Made by a program: the position numbers and the translations under genes. From Peptoniphilaceae bacterium (GTDB taxonomy: Bacteria > Bacillota > Clostridia > Tissierellales > Peptoniphilaceae): a DNA stretch of 14,976 bases. Location: the NCBI GenBank assembly GCA_030152565.1, contig JASLJE010000042.1, positions 1 to 14,976 on the forward strand, read 5' to 3'. The notes below the pieces were generated by a model that worked only from the letters and a program-made list of their open reading frames with translations, searched no databases and had not been told where the DNA came from. Below, piece by piece: positions 1 through 5,576 of this stretch (positions within the stretch are counted from its first letter, which is position 1; every line of letters begins with the position of its first letter).

Positions 1-2034
1 GCCTATCTTTTCCTGGGTCACCCTATAGTTTCCCCTCAGGCCCTTAATAACTAGCTTAAGCCTTCTATTATTATCTACAAGTTCCTTATAGCTTCCATCT
101 CTAGCAAAGATAAAGTCCTTTTCCAACTTATTAGTTAAAAGGATTTTTATAGTTGATCTATCCTCTACTACTATAAGGCCTGGTTTTCTTTCTATTAACC
201 TGCCTTTCAACTTTTGAACCAGTCTTAGACTTTGTAAAAGACTGGTTTCCAGCTGTCTTTTTCTAATTAAGCGAGATGGTATGGTCTCTAGAGAACCCAA
301 CTCTATAAGTTCAAAATAAAGAGATTCGCTCAGGCCTGCAAAAATCCCATTGTTTAGATTCATATAACTTAAAAATAAGTCCCTATATAGATTTAGTTCA
401 TAGGCTAAAGGCTTATTTACTCCCAGCCTGTATTTTATCTTAAACTTAAGAGGCATGACTTTCTTATCTTTTTTTAAACCTTCTAATCTTCTTCTAAAGT
501 CAAAACTTATTTTTCCATCCTTTAACTTTTTATCAAACTCTATTTCATAGTCTTCTAAAATAGTAAAATATATTCTATCACAATCATCATATAGTCCCCT
601 AAGCTTTAAATAGTCAAGATTTTTATCCAGATCATTAAGACTTAGGTCTCCCAGATCAACTGCCAGGCTAAAATCCTCTTCAAAAATTCTCTTTAGTCCA
701 TTGATTCTCCTATGTAGATACTTTTCCATATAGCCTAGGTAAGGGCCCCCATCAATTCTTATTATCCATCTAAAGCTTCTAGCCAAGTCTCCCATTTCCT
801 GGCTTATATAGTCTTCTATATTGGAAATTTCCCTATAGTCATTTTTATCATAGGTCTTTATTTCCTTGTCTTTAATCGATAGGCTAAGACCTATCCTTAT
901 CCCCTTATTGTTTAAGTAAAAAAGAAGCTTTATAAAATCTTCCTGGGTCAAATAACTATTTAATCCATTTAGATAAATAAATCCTTCCAGATTCCTATCT
1001 AAAGAAAAATCCAAATAGATAAAGTTTATCCTTATATTCTCACTTAAACTATCTATATTGGTTTTAAAATCATGTCCTATTAGGCCTATATCATATATGT
1101 CCAGGCCTCCATAGGCATAGTTGCCCATATTTTTAGAACAATCTATCTGCCTTTGATTTAATTTTACTTCCTCATAAAATTCCTGGTAATTTAACCTATC
1201 TAAGTTAAAGAGAAATTGATTATAAATATAGCTTTTTCTTAAACTCTCTTCCTTGTATCTAATCTGACCTACCAAGGCCTTCCTATAGTCTGATGGAAGA
1301 ATACCTAGAACTCCCCTATAAATATCATAGAGACTTTTAGTCGATTGATAACCTATACTATAGGCTATCTCTTCCAGGGTCTTGTCTGTATAAAGAAGAC
1401 CATGGGAGGACTTTTTCAACTTCATCAGCTGTTTAAACATACCCAAGGATATACCAGTAACATGTTTGAAAAGCCTGGAAAAATAAGAAGAACTCACCTT
1501 ATAGTAATCAGCTATATCCTCCAAATTATGGTCTACATAACCTTCATCTTCATCAACCTTATCAAAATAATCATTTAAAATCTTATATTCCTTTTCACTA
1601 TAGACCTTGACCTTGGGCATAGATAATTTATCCTGATCAATAAATTCTATAATATTTTTCACTGCCAAGTTCATATTCTTATTGTCCCTATCTGGGTCTT
1701 GGTAGAGCTCATTGACCAAGTAAAAAATATTGGTTTTAGTAAAATCTATTTGTAAAAAACTATTTAAGATTATATCTGTTCTATAGTGCCTTTCTAAAAA
1801 TCTATCGTCTAATTTAAGCTCAAAAACTAAATTTTCCCTATCCTCTAAAAGAGGATAAAGCAAAACAACTTGATTACTATTTAAAATTAAACCATCTCCC
1901 TTGACTATCTTGTTTAACCTGCCGTTTAAAAAAACATTTATCGTTCCATAAATAGGTAGGTAAACCCTCGTTTCCTTGTCAAAAGAAAGCTCTATTTCAT
2001 TTATTTTCTTTAGAGATATTTTCAATCCTTCCAT
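1..2034 (-). CDS. AraC-family transcriptional regulator with GH39-like C-terminal domain, 3' end outside window
   Basis: The frame is open for 678 codons, from an ATG at 2034 to the left edge, with no stop; I translated it line by line. Residues about 20-100 look like a cupin-type sensor region. Residues about 171-252 are a double helix-turn-helix of the AraC/XylS type: IADYYKVSSSYFSRLFKHVT, then TLEEIAYSIGYQSTKSLYDI, then a GILPSDYRK tail. The remaining 400 or more residues resemble the degenerate GH39 (beta-xylosidase-like) domain attached to many Bacillota AraC regulators, including a closing stretch of the LLTNKLE...LKGLRGNYRV type. No catalytic function is claimed. The start has a strong GAGGAGG Shine-Dalgarno and lies only 15 nt after the stop of the preceding sortase-like gene, so it belongs to the pilus operon and probably regulates it. 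The AraC call is firm, GH39 is moderate, and the target is inferred from position. Confidence 0.87.
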   Translation of the reverse strand, partial: MEGLKISLKKINEIELSFDKETRVYLPIYGTINVFLNGRLNKIVKGDGLILNSNQVVLLYPLLEDRENLVFELKLDDRFLERHYRTDIILNSFLQIDFTKTNIFYLVNELYQDPDRDNKNMNLAVKNIIEFIDQDKLSMPKVKVYSEKEYKILNDYFDKVDEDEGYVDHNLEDIADYYKVSSSYFSRLFKHVTGISLGMFKQLMKLKKSSHGLLYTDKTLEEIAYSIGYQSTKSLYDIYRGVLGILPSDYRKALVGQIRYKEESLRKSYIYNQFLFNLDRLNYQEFYEEVKLNQRQIDCSKNMGNYAYGGLDIYDIGLIGHDFKTNIDSLSENIRINFIYLDFSLDRNLEGFIYLNGLNSYLTQEDFIKLLFYLNNKGIRIGLSLSIKDKEIKTYDKNDYREISNIEDYISQEMGDLARSFRWIIRIDGGPYLGYMEKYLHRRINGLKRIFEEDFSLAVDLGDLSLNDLDKNLDYLKLRGLYDDCDRIYFTILEDYEIEFDKKLKDGKISFDFRRRLEGLKKDKKVMPLKFKIKYRLGVNKPLAYELNLYRDLFLSYMNLNNGIFAGLSESLYFELIELGSLETIPSRLIRKRQLETSLLQSLRLVQKLKGRLIERKPGLIVVEDRSTIKILLTNKLEKDFIFARDGSYKELVDNNRRLKLVIKGLRGNYRVTQEKIG

Positions 2035-2039
2035 TTAGT

Positions 2040-2046
2040 CCTCCTC
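2040..2046 (-). promoter_or_regulatory. Ribosome binding site of the AraC-type gene
   Basis: GAGGAGG lies five bases before the ATG at 2034. It falls just after the stop codon of the upstream gene at 2050-2052, so the regulator is translated from the operon transcript with its own strong signal. It fixes the start codon. Confidence 0.8.
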
Positions 2047-2049
2047 TTC

Positions 2050-2784
2050 TTAAGATAACCTGTCCAGCAGGGGTAAAAGATAAAGAAAAATAAGGCTGGC
2101 CACAAAAGAAAGAAAAATATATCTTCTATATTTTTTAGAAAAATCTTTATCATACTTTTCCAAGGAGGAAAAATACTTGATTTTTTCAGCCCTTACTAAC
2201 CTTAGCCTGCCACCAGGTCTATGGTCTTTTATAATAATTATATTCTTATTTACCTCTATATCTTCTTCTACAAATTCACTTTCTTCTAACCAGCTAATAT
2301 CTCTTACTTGATAGGCAAATTCTCCTAAAAAGTTCTTAAGATAAAAACGGTCATTAGGCCTTAAAAAAGCCATTCCCCCTAGCTTATTAAACCCTAGCTT
2401 CTCACTCTTATGATCTAAATAGGTAATAGACCAATCTCCTCCAAGGGGCAGGGAAGATGACCCATCATAAACCAAGTCCTCCTGGTCTTGTCCTAAAAAA
2501 TAATAGTTAGAGCTTTTAGGTAAATATATATAACCTAAATCCTCCCAATCCACATAATCTTTAGCCTTTATGTTTTTGTTTTTTAATAACTTGTCATTGA
2601 AGGCCTTTAGCTTAAGTCCCTTTTCTTTCTTTTGGTCATCATTTAAAAGCAAAGCCTTCTTATCATAGTCTTTTTTCTTTTCCAATCCTTGTCTTCTAGT
2701 CCAGAAAAAAACCAAGGAAAAAAGGAGTAAAGAAAAAAATATTAGACTAAGACATCCATAATAGATCTTAGTTCTTTTTTTCAT
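2050..2784 (-). CDS. Sortase-like membrane protein lacking catalytic Cys and His (pseudosortase)
   Basis: The 244-aa protein keeps the class C sortase layout: a short basic N-terminus, a membrane helix (about 8-28), an extracytoplasmic domain and a C-terminal membrane helix (about 222-240). Relationship to the two sortases upstream shows in SSLPLGG (110-116), NDRFYLKN (144-151), AYQV (157-160) and RLRLVRA (193-199). At the His motif the neighbours read VITAHRG and this protein reads SITYLDHKS. At the Cys motif they read TLLTCTPY and this one reads IIIIKDHRP. Its only cysteine is C11, inside the first membrane helix, so transpeptidase chemistry is not expected. The start overlaps the preceding gene by 17 nt and has an AAGGA ribosome site. 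The frame is intact with no internal stops, which argues against simple decay. A role as sortase partner, scaffold or substrate presenter is inference. Confidence 0.8.
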   Translation of the reverse strand: MKKRTKIYYGCLSLIFFSLLLFSLVFFWTRRQGLEKKKDYDKKALLLNDDQKKEKGLKLKAFNDKLLKNKNIKAKDYVDWEDLGYIYLPKSSNYYFLGQDQEDLVYDGSSSLPLGGDWSITYLDHKSEKLGFNKLGGMAFLRPNDRFYLKNFLGEFAYQVRDISWLEESEFVEEDIEVNKNIIIIKDHRPGGRLRLVRAEKIKYFSSLEKYDKDFSKKYRRYIFLSFVASLIFLYLLPLLDRLS

Positions 2785-3643
2785 TAATATTTTCCTTCCC
2801 TTTTCTAAAGTTATGAACTAGAAAAACCAGGCAAACAAGGTCTATACCAGCCATTATAAAGAAGAATATCTTTAGCAATCTTAAACTCCTAAGATAGGGC
2901 TCTTCTAGGTCCATATCTGCATAGTCCATCCTCTCTCCTCTTACTATAAGCCTATGAGAATTTATCATATAGGGAGTACAGGTCAATAAGGTTATATAAT
3001 CCTTATTTTCAACAATGCTAATCGCAGAAAAATCATCAGGGCTTATAACCTCTATAGCCACAACTTCATAGGCCAGGGTTTCATACTTGTTTTTAACATA
3101 AAATATATCTTCAAGTTCTAACTTATCCAAGTCTGTAAAAAGCCTAGCTTCTGGCAGGCCTCTGTGGGCTGTAATAACACTGTGAGTAGAACTTCCCCCC
3201 AAGGGAAGGGATGAATTTTCCAATAAGCCCGCTCCTTTTTGTAAAACTTCCTCTGAGCTTCCCATATAAACTGGCAGCTCCTGGCCAATATTGGGTATCA
3301 CTACACTGGCTATTAACTCTTTTTTCTTTAAAATTTCTAGGTAATAGTCCCTACCATTTTTTTTGGCTAATAAATCCTTTTTTTCCCAAGCTCCATAGCC
3401 ATGCAGACTCTTGTTATAACCCTCTTCTAAACTTCTTAGACGCTCCAAGTCCTCTTGGGAATAGTTATTTTTGCTAGTCTCAAATAAATTGACTTGATTT
3501 TTTGCCTCATACCTATAGTAGTACTGGCTTAAAAAAGGATAGAGGGCCAGGCCTATACCAAATACTATTAGACAAATAACAAGAAAGTTAATCCAATCAA
3601 ACCTCTTCATCAGGGTTTTCCTGTCCTTCTTTTTTATACTCAT
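2768..3643 (-). CDS. Class C sortase 2 (pilus assembly), atypical lid
   Basis: A class C sortase polymerises or caps pilins at the outer face of the membrane by cleaving LPXTG-type motifs between Thr and Gly. Membrane helices lie at about 17-37 and 255-275. The triad is complete: His160 in VITAHRGLPEARLFTDLDK, Cys222 in TLLTCTPYM and Arg231 in NSHRLIVRG. The usual class C lid motif DP(F/W/Y) is missing; the equivalent stretch reads LHGYGAWEKKD (80-90). The protein is very close to sortase 1 throughout the catalytic domain, which suggests tandem duplication. The start given overlaps the previous gene by 47 nt. An internal ATG at 3610 (residue 12), with AGGA eight bases upstream and only a 14-nt overlap, is an equally good or better start and would leave 280 residues. 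Confidence 0.92.
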   Translation of the reverse strand: MSIKKKDRKTLMKRFDWINFLVICLIVFGIGLALYPFLSQYYYRYEAKNQVNLFETSKNNYSQEDLERLRSLEEGYNKSLHGYGAWEKKDLLAKKNGRDYYLEILKKKELIASVVIPNIGQELPVYMGSSEEVLQKGAGLLENSSLPLGGSSTHSVITAHRGLPEARLFTDLDKLELEDIFYVKNKYETLAYEVVAIEVISPDDFSAISIVENKDYITLLTCTPYMINSHRLIVRGERMDYADMDLEEPYLRSLRLLKIFFFIMAGIDLVCLVFLVHNFRKGKENINEKKN

Positions 3644-4496
3644 ATAGCCCTTTTAACTCCTTGTGTTTCTTGTAGTTAAATCTCAGAGATACTAGAAGAC
3701 ATATAGCCAAGACTAAACTTAAGATTAAAAGTCTTACATATCTTTTTGAAGCGTCTATATCATCATTTTCCAAGTCTTCATAATAGGCTATTCTGCTTCC
3801 TCTTACCAAGAGCCTATGAGAGTTAACCATATAGGGGGTACAGGTTAAAAGAGTCATATAATCCTTGCCCTCTACAAGGTCCAAATATTCAAACTGATCA
3901 GGCTCAATAACAGTGATTTCATCCACCTGATAGGCTATGGTTTCTTTTATATTCGTAAAGTAAAACCTATCACCCAATTTTACCTTATCAAGGTCAGTAA
4001 AAAGTCTGGCCTTAGGAAGTCCTCTATGGGCTGTTATAACACTGTGACTACTGGCCCCTCCTATGGGAAGGGAGGTGTTTTCCATATGACCTGCATACTT
4101 TTGTAAAACCTCTTCTGATGTACCAGCCCTAACCGGTAGTTCTTGACCTATACTAGGTATCTTTATATATCCTATTAGCTCATTTACCTCTAACATCCTA
4201 GCATACTCTCTTCTTCCTTCTTGCCTTTGCTCTTCTGAGAAGGGATCTTCCCTTTTTATATTTTCCCTACCTAAAAGCGAATCATTGTAGGCCTGGGCTA
4301 AAAGAGTCCTCCTATTTATTTCCTCCTGGTCTATCAGCTCTATACCCTTCTTATATTTTTCTATCTCTTGGTTGGCCTCATACCTATAATAATATTGGCT
4401 AATTAAGGGATAGCTAATTAAAAGTAGTCCTAAGAGAATAAAAGTATAGACTATAAGCTCAACTATACCTATCTTTTTCTTTTTTTTATTTTCCAT
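3597..4496 (-). CDS. Class C sortase 1 (pilus polymerase), canonical lid
   Basis: This 299-aa protein has the full class C plan: a basic N-terminus, a membrane helix at about 12-32, an extracellular domain and a second helix at about 255-271 followed by a charged tail. The catalytic residues are visible as His157 (VITAHRG), Cys219 (TLLTCTPYM) and Arg228 (NSHRLLVRG). The regulatory lid carries the standard DPF motif (D84-P85-F86), which in pilus sortases sits in the active site like a substrate. It is the most conventional enzyme of the three and the best candidate for backbone polymerisation. The AGGAAGAG ribosome site is embedded in the last codons of the microgene upstream, whose stop lies one base before this ATG. 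Which pilin it joins cannot be read from the sequence. Confidence 0.95.
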   Translation of the reverse strand: MENKKKKKIGIVELIVYTFILLGLLLISYPLISQYYYRYEANQEIEKYKKGIELIDQEEINRRTLLAQAYNDSLLGRENIKREDPFSEEQRQEGRREYARMLEVNELIGYIKIPSIGQELPVRAGTSEEVLQKYAGHMENTSLPIGGASSHSVITAHRGLPKARLFTDLDKVKLGDRFYFTNIKETIAYQVDEITVIEPDQFEYLDLVEGKDYMTLLTCTPYMVNSHRLLVRGSRIAYYEDLENDDIDASKRYVRLLILSLVLAICLLVSLRFNYKKHKELKGLYEYKKEGQENPDEEV

Positions 4497-4497
4497 A

Positions 4498-4620
4498 CTA
4501 ACTCTTCCTTCTATAAATCAAAAAGGCCAATCCTATAATCAATAGGCCTGCCAAAACATAAATTAAGGAGCCTCTTCCGCCTAAATCAGGCATATTTCTT
4601 ATATTATTTAAGTAAATCAT
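4498..4620 (-). CDS. 40-aa single-pass microprotein resembling a stand-alone sorting signal
   Basis: This small frame sits between the base pilin and sortase 1. Its ATG overlaps the pilin stop as ATGA, it has a GGGGAG Shine-Dalgarno eight bases upstream, and its TAG ends one base before the sortase ATG. It encodes a nine-residue N-terminus, the motif MPDLGG, GRGSLIYVL and a hydrophobic helix of about 18 residues, ending in YRRKS. That is the same order of parts as a cell-wall sorting signal. It parallels the C-terminus of the backbone pilin (RNIPETGGIGSLIFIVAG against RNMPDLGGRGSLIYVLAG), but Thr of the sorting motif is replaced by Leu and there is no signal peptide or exported domain. The tight packing argues that it is translated. 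It could be a small membrane partner or pseudosubstrate of the sortases, or the remnant of a lost pilin. Function is unknown. Confidence 0.7.
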   Translation of the reverse strand: MIYLNNIRNMPDLGGRGSLIYVLAGLLIIGLAFLIYRRKS

Positions 4621-5492
4621 GACTTCTTCTCCCCTCTAACCTTTAATAAACCTAATAGTACTAGCCCCCCAAGTAAACCTATGTAAAATATAGAACCAAA
4701 GTCATCTCCTGTCTTGGGTGGCCTTGTTCCATTTTTATCTGGGCTAGGGCTTGTCATCTCTTCATTTAAGATAAGATAAATATCTCCTTTTTTCTTTATA
4801 CTACTCTTATAGCCATCTACAATCTTTTCATTTACTTCATAGACCAAGGGCTGATCCTTAAAAAAAACCAAATCTCCTTCATAGTACTTATTTAAGCCTT
4901 TTATAGTTTTTTCCCACTTATTTTCTTCATTTAAAACTATAGTTCTTTGGTCTATATAATTATTTCCTACCTTGGCTGATAGTCTAATAAGGGCCTGGTC
5001 TTTTTTTCTTCCTTTCCAAATCTTTTTAAAGCTTAAGTCTATAAGCTCATTTTCCGGATCAGGCTTTGGTTCTGGTTCTTCTCTATCAGGCTTTAGATAA
5101 ATTATGTTCCCGTCTTTCTTGTGGCTTAAATAAAAAAGTGCATTTACATTTTTTTTACCATCCCTATAACCACTACAATCATATATAAAGTAAAGTCCTG
5201 ATCTTTCTATAGTAGCTCTCAGTTCTCCCCTACTATCTATGATCAAGCTCTCGTAGGCATAAGTATTATTTAAGTCCTCTAAACTTCTTTTTATTAGGTC
5301 TTCATAGAGGTATAAAAAATCTTCCTGTCCTAGGCTTTCTTCTCCAATATAATAAAGATTAAACTCATCTTTCACCCTATATATAGAAGGGTGGATAACA
5401 ACTAGTCCCTCTCTTTGAGCCTGGACGCTAGGGCCAGGTAAAAAAAATAAAATTGTTAAAAGTATAGCCAGTTTTTTTAGAATTTTTCCCAT
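4617..5492 (-). CDS. Minor (probably base) pilin with Cna-B domain and PPKTG sorting signal
   Basis: The protein has 291 residues from the ATG at 5492, chosen because AAAGGA lies seven bases upstream and MGKILKKLAILLTILFF starts a proper signal peptide with cleavage near VQA-Q (about residue 25). A GTG at 5531 in the same frame would add 13 residues ahead of the signal peptide. Residues about 26-135 form an extracellular domain I cannot assign; its GLYFIYD string is typical of pilin folds. A Pro/Glu linker (EEPEPKPDP) leads to a Cna B-type domain at about 150-232, with KKIWKGRKKD, LNEENKW, LNKYYEGD and YEVNEKIVDGY as landmarks; such domains usually hold an internal Lys-Asn isopeptide bond. 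The end is a classic anchor: PPKTG (258-262), a hydrophobic helix and RGEKKS. Small size, proline-rich tail and place next to the sortases suggest the wall-anchoring base subunit; this is inference. Confidence 0.85.
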   Translation of the reverse strand: MGKILKKLAILLTILFFLPGPSVQAQREGLVVIHPSIYRVKDEFNLYYIGEESLGQEDFLYLYEDLIKRSLEDLNNTYAYESLIIDSRGELRATIERSGLYFIYDCSGYRDGKKNVNALFYLSHKKDGNIIYLKPDREEPEPKPDPENELIDLSFKKIWKGRKKDQALIRLSAKVGNNYIDQRTIVLNEENKWEKTIKGLNKYYEGDLVFFKDQPLVYEVNEKIVDGYKSSIKKKGDIYLILNEEMTSPSPDKNGTRPPKTGDDFGSIFYIGLLGGLVLLGLLKVRGEKKS

Positions 5493-5499
5493 ATCTTCT

Positions 5500-5505
5500 T
5501 CCTTT
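5500..5505 (-). promoter_or_regulatory. Ribosome binding site of the base pilin
   Basis: AAAGGA lies seven bases before the ATG at 5492 and is the reason for preferring this start over the GTG at 5531. Confidence 0.6.
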
Positions 5506-5552
5506 CTCCTATAGCCATCTGATATAGACACTAAATATCTAGCGTATATATC

Positions 5553-5570
5553 AGAGGGCTATAGCCCTCT
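5553..5570 (-). promoter_or_regulatory. Intercistronic GC-rich stem-loop after the backbone pilin
   Basis: AGAGGGCTATAGCCCTCT is a perfect 18-bp inverted repeat starting six bases after the backbone pilin stop, in the 84-nt gap before the base pilin. In RNA the arms AGAGGGC and GCCCTCT can form a stable hairpin. No U-run follows (GATATATACGC comes next), so it is not a standard intrinsic terminator. A role in blocking 3' exonuclease decay or partial attenuation, giving more backbone than downstream products, is inference. Confidence 0.6.
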
Positions 5571-5576
5571 ATAGCT

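Noticed and set aside
1345..1578. Plus-strand open frames here and at other places (3211-3477, 6208-6798, 7461-7718, 11730-11945, 12665-12868, 13557-13900)
   Set aside because: All lie opposite well-supported minus-strand genes, lack recognisable domains and look like shadows of the coding strand.
4498..4620. Microgene as a frameshifted tail of the base pilin
   Set aside because: The base pilin already has a complete PPKTG anchor, hydrophobic helix and basic tail with its own stop, so a second tail is not needed to complete it.
5493..5531. GTG at 5531 as the base pilin start
   Set aside because: The ATG at 5492 has a better ribosome site and places the signal peptide at the N-terminus.
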